Assembly: GCF_900289115.1 (NCBI RefSeq)
Contig: NZ_LT985196.1
Span: 1,744,080 to 1,808,079, forward strand
Direction of reading: 5' to 3'
Source of the DNA: Janibacter massiliensis
GTDB taxonomy: Bacteria; Actinomycetota; Actinomycetes; Actinomycetales; Dermatophilaceae
DNA: 64,000 nucleotides
Numbering within the stretch: position 1 is the stretch's first letter; each line of letters begins with the position of its first letter. Under the pieces are notes generated by a model. It saw only the letters and a program-made list of their open reading frames with translations. It was not told where the DNA came from and searched no databases. Position numbers and translations under genes: made by a program. Of this stretch, positions 19,297 to 28,571 are shown one piece after another.

Positions 19297-21306
19297 TCAG
19301 TCCCCCGCCGGGTCCCGGCCGGCCGCGAGCGCCTGGAGCTGGGGTGCCAGCCAGGACCACACGACGGGGGCGGACTGCGCCGTGAAGTGGTACGTGTCCC
19401 CGTAGAGCGGCTGACCGTTGATGGTGTCGCTGTAGCCGTCCCGGCACAGGAACGCGTGCTGATCGATGACCGTGACGTCGTTCTTCTCCGCCCAGGCGGC
19501 GACGGTGTCGTTGAGCCACCCGACGGCCCGCGGGTCGTTCGCGCGCTCGACCTCGTCGTTCCCGCCGAAGTCGGGGTGCTGGTGGCAGGCGAGGTTGACG
19601 ATCGCGAACCGGCGGGCGCCGGCGTCCTTCGCCTGCTCGTGGGTCTCGTCGAGCCTCTCGCCCAGCCAGCTCGCGTACTCCTTCGTCGCGAACGAGACCC
19701 GGCGGTCCCCGTCGAGGTGGTCGCTGAGCATCGACTCGGCGAGCCAGAGCACGACGGCGCCCGGCTTGGCCTCGCGCATCCGGGTCGGCAGGTCCCTGTG
19801 CCACTGCGCGCAGGCCGGCGTCACCCGCTCCTCCTGGCCGTTGAGCAGCTTCGTCGCGTTCAGCGTGTCGCAGCCGACGTTGGTGCTCGCCGCCATCCAC
19901 AGGTCGGGGTAGTCGCTGCCGGGGTACTTGTCGTACAGGCCCTCGGGCACGGAGTTGCCGACGAAGAAGGCCGTGACGGTCTCGGTGAGCGGGACGTACT
20001 CGGGGGCCGTGTACGTCAGCTCGCTGCCGGTCGGCTGCGCGGTGGCGCGACCCACGCGGGGCAGCGCGATCGACCACGCGACGAGCACGGGGACCGCCAG
20101 GCCCGCGACCACGGTCCCCACCCGCGGGAACCGGGGGACGAGCGCGCGTGGTCCCCTGCGGCGCACGGGGTTCTCCACGAAGCGGTAGGACAGGTAGGCC
20201 GCGGCAGCGGTGAGCAGGAGCTGGAGCGCGATGAGTGCGGCTGGGGGTGCGTCGAGCACCGACCGGTTGAGGAACACCATGATCGGCCAGTGCCAGAGGT
20301 AGAGGCCGTAGGACACGAGACCGACGCGGCGCAGCGGCTCCCACGCCAGGACCCGCTGCGCCGGCGAGGACGATCGGGATGCGGCAGCCACGAGCACGAG
20401 GGAGAGCGCGGCGCACAGCAGGAGCAGCCCGCCGCGGAACAACCACGCGTCCTGCTCGCCGGCGGTGACGAAGAGCAGCAGCGTCACGAGGAGGATGGGC
20501 AGGGCTGCCGGCCGCGCGACCCGGTCGATGCGCTGCCGGGCCATGGCCGGGAGCGAGCCGGGGCCGGGCGAGATGAGGGCTGCCATCGTCGATCCGGCGA
20601 GGAGCTCAAAGGCCCGGGTGTCGGTCCCGTAGTACACCCGGCTCGGGTCGCTCGTCGGGTCGTGCAGGAGGGCCATCCACGCGGCAGAGGCGAGGGTGAG
20701 GGTCCCGAGCGCGCCGGCGAGCGCGGTCCGCCGATGGCGCAGCCAGGCCAGGAGCGCGGTGACGAGCAGGGGGTAGAAGAGGTAGTACTGCTCCTCCACC
20801 GCGAGGGACCACATGTGCCGCAGGGGTGACGGCGCGAGGATCGACCCGAAGTACGCGTCGTCACCGAGGAGGAAGCGCCAGTTGGCGACGTAGAACAGGG
20901 CGGCGAGGACGTCGCCGCCGAGGGCTCCCCGGCGCTCGGGCATGGTGAGGACCATCCCGAGGGTGAGCACGGCCGTGAGGACGAGGAAGAGGGCGGGAAG
21001 CAGCCTCTTGGCCCGGGCGATCCAGAACCCCAGGAGGTTGATCGACCCCCATCGCCGGTGCTCGCTCAGCAGCAACGAGGTGATGAGGAAGCCCGAGATG
21101 ACGAAGAAGACGTCGACCCCTAGCCACCCACCCGGTGCGAACCGGGCCAGGCCCTGCCGCTCGAGGGCGTGGTAGGCGATGACCGCGACGACCGCGATCG
21201 CCCGCAGCCCGTCGATGGCCGGGCGGTACGCGAGCGAGACATGGGCCGGGCGGCGCGGCCGTGGCTGTGCTGCCCGGCCACCGCCGGCTGGTCGGGGGGA
21301 GGTCAT
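19297..21306 (-). CDS. OafA-type membrane acyltransferase with SGNH domain
   Basis: A 669-residue two-part protein. The N-terminal acyltransferase-3 domain (about 35-410) has about ten helices, with YRPAIDGLRAIAVVAVIAYH, FFVISGFLIT and MWSLAVEEQYYLFYPLL. The C-terminal extracytoplasmic SGNH domain (about 450-669) ends with DTYHFTAQSAP (the DxxH block). The first SGNH block reads GNS instead of the usual GDS, with the Ser kept. Such proteins O-acetylate envelope polysaccharides. ATG 21306 is chosen for the GGAG 5 nt upstream. It forms an operon with the nucleotidyltransferase. Confidence 0.9.
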   Translation of the reverse strand: MTSPRPAGGGRAAQPRPRRPAHVSLAYRPAIDGLRAIAVVAVIAYHALERQGLARFAPGGWLGVDVFFVISGFLITSLLLSEHRRWGSINLLGFWIARAKRLLPALFLVLTAVLTLGMVLTMPERRGALGGDVLAALFYVANWRFLLGDDAYFGSILAPSPLRHMWSLAVEEQYYLFYPLLVTALLAWLRHRRTALAGALGTLTLASAAWMALLHDPTSDPSRVYYGTDTRAFELLAGSTMAALISPGPGSLPAMARQRIDRVARPAALPILLVTLLLFVTAGEQDAWLFRGGLLLLCAALSLVLVAAASRSSSPAQRVLAWEPLRRVGLVSYGLYLWHWPIMVFLNRSVLDAPPAALIALQLLLTAAAAYLSYRFVENPVRRRGPRALVPRFPRVGTVVAGLAVPVLVAWSIALPRVGRATAQPTGSELTYTAPEYVPLTETVTAFFVGNSVPEGLYDKYPGSDYPDLWMAASTNVGCDTLNATKLLNGQEERVTPACAQWHRDLPTRMREAKPGAVVLWLAESMLSDHLDGDRRVSFATKEYASWLGERLDETHEQAKDAGARRFAIVNLACHQHPDFGGNDEVERANDPRAVGWLNDTVAAWAEKNDVTVIDQHAFLCRDGYSDTINGQPLYGDTYHFTAQSAPVVWSWLAPQLQALAAGRDPAGD

Positions 21307-21342
21307 TCCGCTCCGTTCCTGTGGTCCTGAGTGACTCGTGGG

Positions 21343-21348
21343 TAGCAT
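21343..21348 (+). promoter_or_regulatory. -10 box of the 21356 gene (leaderless type)
   Basis: TAGCAT ends 7 nt before ATG 21356. It lies in the short divergent gap with the acyltransferase gene. Confidence 0.45.
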
Positions 21349-21355
21349 GCCACCC

Positions 21356-21904
21356 ATGCCTGACGACCTCCCCGAGACGCGCACCCTTCTCAGCCTGCGA
21401 CCCGGCAGCAAGGCCGCGCTCGTGCTCGGCGTCCTCCTCCTGCTGCTCGCCGTGTATTTCTACGCCACCCCGACCTACGTCCTGCAGAGCAAGGGCGGCA
21501 TCTTCGTCTGCGGGTCGCCGATGAGCCCGAACGACGACGAGGTCGCGACGTCCACGTGCGAGATCCCCGAGCGGATCCAGCGCAACCGTGCGTTCCTGGC
21601 GGGCGCGAGCGGCCTGGCGACCATTGGCCTCGGCCTCGCGCTCTTCGGGGCCGACCGACGCCGGGAGGCCCGGCCGGTGTGGGACGAGAACGAGGACCCG
21701 CGTCCGTACGCCGTCCGGCGCGAGGGCCGCGACCCCCGCCGCGCGGGCGACGGGCGTCCTGCGCGCCGCGTCGCCCCCGATGACATCGACCGTGTCGACG
21801 AGCCCGCCCGCACCCGGCGTGGGGCGGTCGACGCGGAGCGCCGCACGAGTCGGCGTGCCGACGACGCCGTGGACGACGACTGGACGCTCGGCACCGATCG
21901 CTGA
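21356..21904 (+). CDS. Hypothetical membrane protein with charged tail
   Basis: A 182-residue protein not matched to a named family. Helices at about 18-38 and 82-100 enclose an outside loop with two Cys (GGIFVCGSP and ATSTCEIP) that could form a disulfide. About 75 C-terminal residues are almost only Arg, Asp, Glu, Ala and Pro and are probably a disordered cytoplasmic tail. The start is uncertain: GTG 21338 and ATG 21347 are in frame, but 21356 fits the leaderless -10 box. It is followed without a gap by a methyltransferase (TGATG). Confidence 0.75.
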   Translation: MPDDLPETRTLLSLRPGSKAALVLGVLLLLLAVYFYATPTYVLQSKGGIFVCGSPMSPNDDEVATSTCEIPERIQRNRAFLAGASGLATIGLGLALFGADRRREARPVWDENEDPRPYAVRREGRDPRRAGDGRPARRVAPDDIDRVDEPARTRRGAVDAERRTSRRADDAVDDDWTLGTDR

Positions 21905-22746
21905 TGGACATCAGCGCCTTCCTCGACGCGTCCGACGACCTGTTCACGGGAGACCCCGGCAGGACCGGCCCCCGGGACCCCGCTCATGCCGCGCTGTGCG
22001 AGCGCGTTGCCGGGATGACGACCGCCAACGAGGTCGCCGTCCTCAACCTCGCGGCGTCCCTGCTGCCCGAGGGTGAGTGCTATCTCGAGGTCGGCACCTT
22101 CCGCGGACGGTCGATCTGCGGCGCCGTCCGCGGGGTCGACGGTGGGCGCTACTACGCCATGGAGAACTTCGTCGAGTTCGGCATGCTCGGGCAGGAGGCC
22201 CGCGCCGAGCTGCTGCGCAACCTCGACGAGCACACCGGTCACGCCGACGTCACCCTCCTCGAGGGCGACGCCTTCACGCTGCTGACGCGGCCGGGAGTCG
22301 TCGACCGCCCGATCGGGGTGTACTTCTACGACGGGGAGCACACGACGCTCTCGCACTACGTGGCCCTCGGGGTCATCGAGCCGCTCCTGGCGGACGAGGC
22401 CCTCGTCCTCGTCGACGACGCCACCTGGCCCGTGGTCGAGCGGGCGCACCGGGCCTACCTCGCCCGGCATCCCGGGTGGAGCGTCGTCCGACGCTGGGAT
22501 GCCCGGACCAACGACGACCCGCTGTGGGCCAACGGGCTGCACGCCCTGCGCTGGGTCCGGCCGGCGGGTGCCCGACGCGGGCTCGCGCCCGACGTGCGCG
22601 CGGCGCTCACGCTCCAACGCCGCGTGGTCGGCCCCGCCCGCGGTCTCGTGTGGCGGGCGGGGCACCGGTTCCCGGCGGTCGTCCCGCTGCTCAAGCGGAT
22701 CAACCCGACCGGGGGCACGAGCGTGCGCTCGGACGACGAGGCCTGA
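21904..22746 (+). CDS. Class I SAM-dependent methyltransferase
   Basis: A 280-residue protein of the Methyltransf_24 kind. The SAM-binding start is CYLEVGTFRGRSICGAV, followed by YYAMENF, VTLLEGDAF and the acidic YFYDGEHTT, a motif typical of sugar or peptide O-methyltransferases in glycan clusters. A region after about 215 is basic and may be membrane-near. ATG 21904 overlaps the preceding stop by one base. It converges with the flippase gene with only 3 bp between stops. The acceptor is unknown; the context suggests an envelope sugar. Confidence 0.8.
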   Translation: MDISAFLDASDDLFTGDPGRTGPRDPAHAALCERVAGMTTANEVAVLNLAASLLPEGECYLEVGTFRGRSICGAVRGVDGGRYYAMENFVEFGMLGQEARAELLRNLDEHTGHADVTLLEGDAFTLLTRPGVVDRPIGVYFYDGEHTTLSHYVALGVIEPLLADEALVLVDDATWPVVERAHRAYLARHPGWSVVRRWDARTNDDPLWANGLHALRWVRPAGARRGLAPDVRAALTLQRRVVGPARGLVWRAGHRFPAVVPLLKRINPTGGTSVRSDDEA

Positions 22747-22749
22747 CCC

Positions 22750-24012
22750 TCACTCCCGTGCGTCCGCGGTGACGGCCTCGACGACCTCGGGGGAGCCCGG
22801 GGCCGGCACGGGCTCCCCGCGCGGGACGAGGACGGCTCCGACGAGGGCCACCGCGGCGGCGCTGAGTGCGGCCGCTCCGAGGACCTCCATGGGCGTGTCG
22901 TGCAGCCACAGGGTGACGAGCGCGACCTCCGCCGCGACCGCACCCCACGTGACGAGGCTCAGGGTGTGGCGGTCGCGTCCCATCTCGGCGAAGAGCCACA
23001 CCTGGATCACGGCCCACAGGGTGCCGAGGGTGGCAGACCAGACGAGGAGGTCCTCGGCCCCGACGTAGGTCGGCCCGCCGGTGACGGACACGAGGAGGTG
23101 GGGGACGGCCGAGCAGATCCCGGCCACGGCGGCGCCCAGGGCGAGGACGAGCAGGCCGGCCCGGTGGAGGGTCCGGCGCCCGGCCCCCTCGCCGACCGCC
23201 GGGACGATGCTCAGCGCGACGAACTGCGTGCCCCAGAACACGAGGCGTCCGAAGAGGGCCGCCAGCGCGTAGTCGCCCGACTCCTGCCGGCTCAGGTGGT
23301 GGCGGGCGAGGACGACGTCGATGCTCGAGAGGGTGATGAGGGCCGCGAGCGTGAGGTTGCTGCGCATGAGTTCCCGCAGCACGGCGAACCGCTGGCCCGA
23401 CGGGTCCGGCCGCCCGACGAGCCCACGGCACAGCCAGGCCCCCACGAGGCAGGTGACGCCCGCCGCGACGAACATCGCGGCGAAGACCTCCGCCAGACCG
23501 AGGTCGAGGACGACGGTCACGGCGGCGGCCGCGAGCCGGGTGGCCGCGGTCGTGAGGTAGAGGAGGGAGAGGGCACCGAGCCGCTCACGGCCCAGCAGCA
23601 CGCCCTGGAAGGTGCCGGTGACCGTCATCGCCGGGACGAGGAGGCCCAGCCACACGGCCGCCCACACCGACGGCAGGTGCAGGCCCGCGGTGATGGCCGG
23701 GGCGAGCGCGATCGTCGCCGCCCCGATGAGCCCGCCGACGGAGGCCGCCGTCGTCAGGGCACCGTGGCCCGGGCCGGTCGCGCCCGCGCTGTGCCGGCGT
23801 GCGACGACGATCTGGAAGGCCCCGGCGGGGATGGACAGGATCACGCCGTAGGAGTTGAGTGCCGCGAAGCCGCCGTAGACCTCGGCCCGCAGCGTCGTGC
23901 TCAGGAGCATCATGAACGCGTAGCTCATGACGTTCGCCACACCCATGGCGATGCCCAGGAGCAGACCTGCGGTGAGGCGATGGCGATGGCCTCCGGCGCG
24001 CTCGCCCGTCAT
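22750..24012 (-). CDS. Polysaccharide flippase (MATE/MOP superfamily)
   Basis: A 420-residue, about 12-helix Wzx-type membrane protein: the start LLLGIAMGVANVMSYAFMMLLS and early ALNSYGVILSIPAGAFQIVVARR are typical of oligosaccharide flippases. It has no catalytic motifs. It probably turns a lipid-linked sugar to the outer face of the membrane, where the GT-C enzymes encoded alongside could act. ATG 24012 is divergent from the AftD-like gene with a 134-bp shared promoter region. Confidence 0.8.
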   Translation of the reverse strand: MTGERAGGHRHRLTAGLLLGIAMGVANVMSYAFMMLLSTTLRAEVYGGFAALNSYGVILSIPAGAFQIVVARRHSAGATGPGHGALTTAASVGGLIGAATIALAPAITAGLHLPSVWAAVWLGLLVPAMTVTGTFQGVLLGRERLGALSLLYLTTAATRLAAAAVTVVLDLGLAEVFAAMFVAAGVTCLVGAWLCRGLVGRPDPSGQRFAVLRELMRSNLTLAALITLSSIDVVLARHHLSRQESGDYALAALFGRLVFWGTQFVALSIVPAVGEGAGRRTLHRAGLLVLALGAAVAGICSAVPHLLVSVTGGPTYVGAEDLLVWSATLGTLWAVIQVWLFAEMGRDRHTLSLVTWGAVAAEVALVTLWLHDTPMEVLGAAALSAAAVALVGAVLVPRGEPVPAPGSPEVVEAVTADARE

Positions 24013-24073
24013 GCCGCGTCCTCCGTCCCTCCCGGCTCCCCGGCGGGGTGCCCGGTGCAGGTTACTCGGGCGT

Positions 24074-24079
24074 TAGGAT
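24074..24079 (+). promoter_or_regulatory. Candidate -10 box of the AftD-like operon
   Basis: TAGGAT in the flippase/AftD divergent gap would start a transcript near 24086, about 60 nt before GTG 24147. No convincing -35 is seen. Confidence 0.35.
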
Positions 24080-24146
24080 CGGTGATCGCTCGTCCGCGCC
24101 CGGGCGAGGACGCCGACCCGCCCGCCACCCGACTGGAGATCCGATC

Positions 24147-27100
24147 GTGCGACCGCCGAGGACGCTCCGTCGCCCGGGTGGTGATGTCGTCCACCGGGTG
24201 ACCGTGGCCCTCTCGGTCCTCCTCCTCGCGGCCGTCGTCTTCCTCAACGGTCTGGGCACCTTCAACACCGACATCAAGCCCGAGGTCTACCTCGCTCCCG
24301 ACCGGATGCTCGCGCGGTACCTCAGTGCCTGGCTCGACTCGCCGTACCTCGGCTCGCCGAACTTCAACGTCGGTCTGGTGCCCGTGCTCGTGGTCACCGC
24401 CCTCCTGCGTGCCGTCGGGCTCGGGCCGGAGATGGCGTTCAAGGCGTATCACCTCGCCCTCTGGCTGATCGCCGCGTGGGGCGCATCGCGGCTGCTGCGC
24501 ACCCTCATGCCTCGCGCCGGGCGGTGGGCCGGGTTCGTCGCCGGTGCGGCCTACCTCGCGAACCCCTATGCCGTCACGGCCGGGGCGACGCTGGCGATCG
24601 CGCTTCCTTTCGCCCTCCTGCCGTGGCTGCTCCTGTGCCTGGTGCGGGCGCTCCGCGCACCCTCGTCGTGGGCGTGGCCGGCCGCCTTCGGGCTCGTGTT
24701 CGCCGGGATGAGCGGCATGAACGTCGCGGTGGTCCCCGTGCTCCAGCTGCTGGCGGTCGTTCCCGTGGCGTGGATGATCCAGCGCGAGCAGGGGCACTCC
24801 CTGCGAACGGTCGTCCGGGTGGTGGCCCGGTGCGCACTCTTCGTCGTCGGCCTGTCGCTGTACTGGTTGCTCCCGGCCATCTCCGCGGTGACGACCGGGT
24901 CCCAGATCGTCGAGGGGAGCGAGACGCTCGACGGGATCGCGAAGGTGTCCTCCTTCGTCGAGGTCCTGCGCGGGCTCGGGATGTGGTCCCTCTACGGCCA
25001 CTCGGACAGCGGCCCGTGGATCCCGCAGCACGCGGTCTACCTGACCAGCCCGATCGTCATCATCATCACGGTGCTGTGGCCGGTGCTCGCGCTGCTCGCG
25101 CTGCGCGTCGTCCCGGCGCGGCTGGCCCACCTCGTCGCGGCGACCGCCGGCATGGCCGCCGTCGTCATGGTCGGGCTCTTCCCCGGCGGGGCAGGCAGCT
25201 CGCCGTTCGGCCGGGCGCTCGCCCTGGGCTTCGCGCACATCGGCCCGATGCTGGCGTTCCGGACGACGAACAAGATCGGCGCCGTGCTCGTGCTCGCGTT
25301 CGCGCTCGCGCTGGGCGCCGCGGCCGTCCGGGTCCTGCCACGGATGATGCGCACCGCGGGCGTCGCGCCCGTCGCGCTGAGCGCCCTCCTCGTCCTCCTC
25401 GTCGGCTGGACGGCCCCTGCGCTCACCGGCGGCCTGTACATCTCCGAGCTCGACGTGCCGGACTACTGGCACGAGGCCGCCGAGGCGGTCGACGCGGGGG
25501 ACCCCGCTGCGCGCGTCCTTCTTCTGCCCGGGCAGACGAGGTCGTCCTACCGGTGGTCGCAGGAGCGTCCCGACGACCTGCCCAACAGCCTCTTGGCGCG
25601 TGACGCGGTGATCCCGGAGACGACGCCGAACACCTCCCCCTGGGGCGGGAACTACCTCGCCGCGCTCGACGACACCCTTCAGAGCGGGTCCGCCTCGGAC
25701 AGCGAGATCTCGACCTACGCGCGCTACCTCGGCGCCGACCAGGTCCTCCTGCGTCATGACATCGCGTGGGAGCCGGCCGGCGGGGCGCGGCCGGCGATCA
25801 CCGCCGCCGCGCTCGCCGACGACCCGGGGCTCGTCGCCATCCGCAACTTCGGCCGGCCCGGCCAGAACACGCAGTCGCCGTCGAGCCCTCCGACCTCGAG
25901 CGAGGAGCTCCTGCTGCCGCCCGTGCAGCTGTACGGGGTCTCTCGTCCGCAGCGGGTCGTCCGCGCCCAGTCGGCCGCGGGATCGGTGGTCGTGTCCGGC
26001 GACGGCTGGGCCCTCGCTCCGATGGCCCGCGCGGGAATGCTCGAGGACTCGCCCGCCTTCCGGTACGCGGCCGACCTCACATCGGACCAGCTCGCCGCGA
26101 GCCTGGGGCCGCGGTCGCGCATGGTCCTCACGGACACCAACCAACGCCGGGCGGCGATCACCAACCGCCTCACCGCGAACGAAGGGGCCGCCCTCGCCGA
26201 GGACGAGGAGCTCGGGGTGACCCGGACCCTCGGGACGAACCCCGACGACCAGACCGTCCTGGAGCGCCGCGGGGTCCGGGTGCGCGCGAGCGACCAGGGC
26301 GGGGCCTTCTTCGACACGCCCTACGGCGTCCCCGAGAACGTGATGGACGGTGATCCGGCCACCTCCTGGCTGTTCGGGGACTTCGGCCGGGCCGTCGGGC
26401 AGGAGCTGACGATCGACCTGCCGACCGCGCGCAGGGTGGACGCGCTCCGCCTCACCCAGGCGCAGGTGGGTGCGGTGACGATCGACGAGGTGCGCGTCCG
26501 GGCGGGGTCGGTCGAGCGGACCGTCCGGCTCCGGAGCACGCCGACGACGGTCGACCTCGGCGGTGTCTCCACCGACCGCATCACGGTTCAGGTCGTGTCC
26601 ACCGCGGGGGAGGGGTTCAACCTCGTCGGGCTCTCCGAGGTCGAGGTCCGACCCCGCGGCGCGACGACCGCCGGGCGCCAGGCGGACCGGGCCGAGCGCA
26701 CCCTCCGCGCCCCGCTCACGCTCGATCAGCGGTACGGCGATCTCGGCGCGAGCGATCGGCAGCGATTCGCCCAGACCCCGCTCGACGTCCTGCTCACCCG
26801 CGTGCGGAACACGGCCGACCCGGGCGACGACACCGAGACGACGCTGCGCCGGTCGTTCCGGCTGCCCGACGACCGGCGGTTCCGCGCGGCGGCGGACGTC
26901 CGCGTCGTCGGCGACGTCGAGGGCGTCCAGGACCAGCTCGCCGGCTACGACCGGACCTTCCGGGTGCGCTCGAGCCGGGTCTGGTTCGACGACAACGACG
27001 CCCGGGCGTCCCAGGCCGCTGACGGCTCGTCCCGGACCGCCTGGGTCCCTGGCGGCACCATGCGCGGTGCGTGGTGGGAGATGACCGGACCACGGCGGCC

Positions 27101-28571
27101 CATCGAGAAGATCGTCGTCGAGCAGCGCCCCGGCTACGGGTCGGCGCGGGTGGGGACCCTGCGGGCCGCGCGCCTGACCGTCCACGTCGACGGCACGCGC
27201 GTCGCGTCGGTCGAGTCCGGCCTCGGGCGCACCGCGATCCCCATCCCGGCCAAGGACGGCCGGCCGCTGCGCGGTCGCACCGTCCGGGTCGTCATCGATG
27301 CGGTCGCCGGCGACGAGGAGACCTCCGTCCCCGCGCGCTTCGTCACCATCGACACCGGTGTCACCGTCCGGCGGGTGCGACCGCAGGCCAGCAGCTGTGT
27401 CACCGTCGCCCGGATCGACGGCGGGCCTCTGCGGATGCGCCCCGAGCAGGGGGAGGTTGCGCGCGCGACGCAGCCGGGGACCCGGTGGCGGGCGTGCCGC
27501 CCGCTCGCGCTCGACTCGGGCGATCACGACGTCGAGCCCGTCGACGGCCTCGTCCTCGACGGCCTCGACCTGCGAGACACGATCGGCACCACCGAGGTGG
27601 CACCCGCTCCTCCGCCGACCGTGCGCACGACAGACGGATTCGCCTCGAGCAAGCGCATCGACGTCGGGCGGGCCAGCGGTCCCTACGTCCTGTCGATCGG
27701 GCAGGGGTACGACCCCCGCTGGCGCGCGACCGCGAACGGCAAGGACCTCGGTACCCCCGTCGTCGTCAACGGGTACGCGACGGGCTGGCTCGTCGAGGAC
27801 ACCGACGCGCAGCAGATCGTCGTGCGGTACGCGCCGCAGGACCGGGCGAACGTCGCGATGATCGCGAGCCTGCTCGTCATGCTCGCCGCCCTCGTCCTCG
27901 TCCTCCACGCCGCCGGTCGACGGCACGGAACGTGGACGCGTCTGCGTGCGTGGTGGCGCGAGCAGCGGGCCGGGCTGCGCCCCGCGGAGGACGAGGAGGA
28001 CGTCACACCGGAGGACGTCGCGCCGCTCGTGGAGCCGGCCGCTCCCGTCGTGACTGCGCCGGCGTCGGTGTCCGGCGTGGCCGTATCGGGGGCGACCAGG
28101 GCCGGGGCGACCGGGGCCGAGCAGGACCCGGTCGAGGTGCGCGTCAGCCCGTTCCCCGGCCTGCCGCGGCCGGTCCTCGAGGTGCTCGTCCTCGCGGTGA
28201 GCGGGATCGCTGCGGGCTGGGCCGGCCTGGCGGCCGCCGCCCTGGCCGTCCTGCTCCTGCGGACCGGCAGGGTCGGCCCGCGCCGCCTCGTCGATCTCGG
28301 CGCGCTCCTCGTCCTGCTCGCGGGCGTCGCCTACGTCGTCGTCCACCGCTCCACGATCAACGACGTGAGCGCCGACCTGATCTCGCAGAACCTGTGGCCC
28401 CACCGGATCGCCGGCGCCGGCCTCGTCCTCGCCGTCATCGGCGGCCTCCTGCGCGGTGGCCCCCTCGACGGAGGCCCGGTCCCCGCCGGGCCGTCCGGAC
28501 CCCGATCCCCACGTCCGCGCCGGAGTTGGCGCCCTGCCCTCCGACGTATCCCCCGAGAGGACCCGCGATGA
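24147..28571 (+). CDS. Giant AftD-like GT-C glycosyltransferase
   Basis: A 1474-residue membrane protein. The N-terminal half has about 11 helices of GT-C type, with an acidic first loop (NTDIKPEVYLAPDRMLARYL) where these enzymes keep catalytic acids. The outer part has discoidin-like carbohydrate-binding modules (about 760-850, ENVMDGDPATSWLFGDFGRA; and about 950-1075, around SRTAWVPGG), then two to four C-terminal helices. Size and plan match DUF3367/AftD arabinofuranosyltransferases, but the first loop differs from the one I recall for mycobacterial AftD, so donor and linkage may differ. GTG 24147 has GGAG 8 nt upstream. It overlaps the GT2 gene by 4 bp. Confidence 0.8.
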   Translation: MRPPRTLRRPGGDVVHRVTVALSVLLLAAVVFLNGLGTFNTDIKPEVYLAPDRMLARYLSAWLDSPYLGSPNFNVGLVPVLVVTALLRAVGLGPEMAFKAYHLALWLIAAWGASRLLRTLMPRAGRWAGFVAGAAYLANPYAVTAGATLAIALPFALLPWLLLCLVRALRAPSSWAWPAAFGLVFAGMSGMNVAVVPVLQLLAVVPVAWMIQREQGHSLRTVVRVVARCALFVVGLSLYWLLPAISAVTTGSQIVEGSETLDGIAKVSSFVEVLRGLGMWSLYGHSDSGPWIPQHAVYLTSPIVIIITVLWPVLALLALRVVPARLAHLVAATAGMAAVVMVGLFPGGAGSSPFGRALALGFAHIGPMLAFRTTNKIGAVLVLAFALALGAAAVRVLPRMMRTAGVAPVALSALLVLLVGWTAPALTGGLYISELDVPDYWHEAAEAVDAGDPAARVLLLPGQTRSSYRWSQERPDDLPNSLLARDAVIPETTPNTSPWGGNYLAALDDTLQSGSASDSEISTYARYLGADQVLLRHDIAWEPAGGARPAITAAALADDPGLVAIRNFGRPGQNTQSPSSPPTSSEELLLPPVQLYGVSRPQRVVRAQSAAGSVVVSGDGWALAPMARAGMLEDSPAFRYAADLTSDQLAASLGPRSRMVLTDTNQRRAAITNRLTANEGAALAEDEELGVTRTLGTNPDDQTVLERRGVRVRASDQGGAFFDTPYGVPENVMDGDPATSWLFGDFGRAVGQELTIDLPTARRVDALRLTQAQVGAVTIDEVRVRAGSVERTVRLRSTPTTVDLGGVSTDRITVQVVSTAGEGFNLVGLSEVEVRPRGATTAGRQADRAERTLRAPLTLDQRYGDLGASDRQRFAQTPLDVLLTRVRNTADPGDDTETTLRRSFRLPDDRRFRAAADVRVVGDVEGVQDQLAGYDRTFRVRSSRVWFDDNDARASQAADGSSRTAWVPGGTMRGAWWEMTGPRRPIEKIVVEQRPGYGSARVGTLRAARLTVHVDGTRVASVESGLGRTAIPIPAKDGRPLRGRTVRVVIDAVAGDEETSVPARFVTIDTGVTVRRVRPQASSCVTVARIDGGPLRMRPEQGEVARATQPGTRWRACRPLALDSGDHDVEPVDGLVLDGLDLRDTIGTTEVAPAPPPTVRTTDGFASSKRIDVGRASGPYVLSIGQGYDPRWRATANGKDLGTPVVVNGYATGWLVEDTDAQQIVVRYAPQDRANVAMIASLLVMLAALVLVLHAAGRRHGTWTRLRAWWREQRAGLRPAEDEEDVTPEDVAPLVEPAAPVVTAPASVSGVAVSGATRAGATGAEQDPVEVRVSPFPGLPRPVLEVLVLAVSGIAAGWAGLAAAALAVLLLRTGRVGPRRLVDLGALLVLLAGVAYVVVHRSTINDVSADLISQNLWPHRIAGAGLVLAVIGGLLRGGPLDGGPVPAGPSGPRSPRPRRSWRPALRRIPREDPR

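Noticed and set aside
24009-28403. Open frame of 1464 codons on the minus strand opposite the AftD-like gene
   Set aside because: Same cause: long antisense frames are expected at this GC content, and the translation has no domain.
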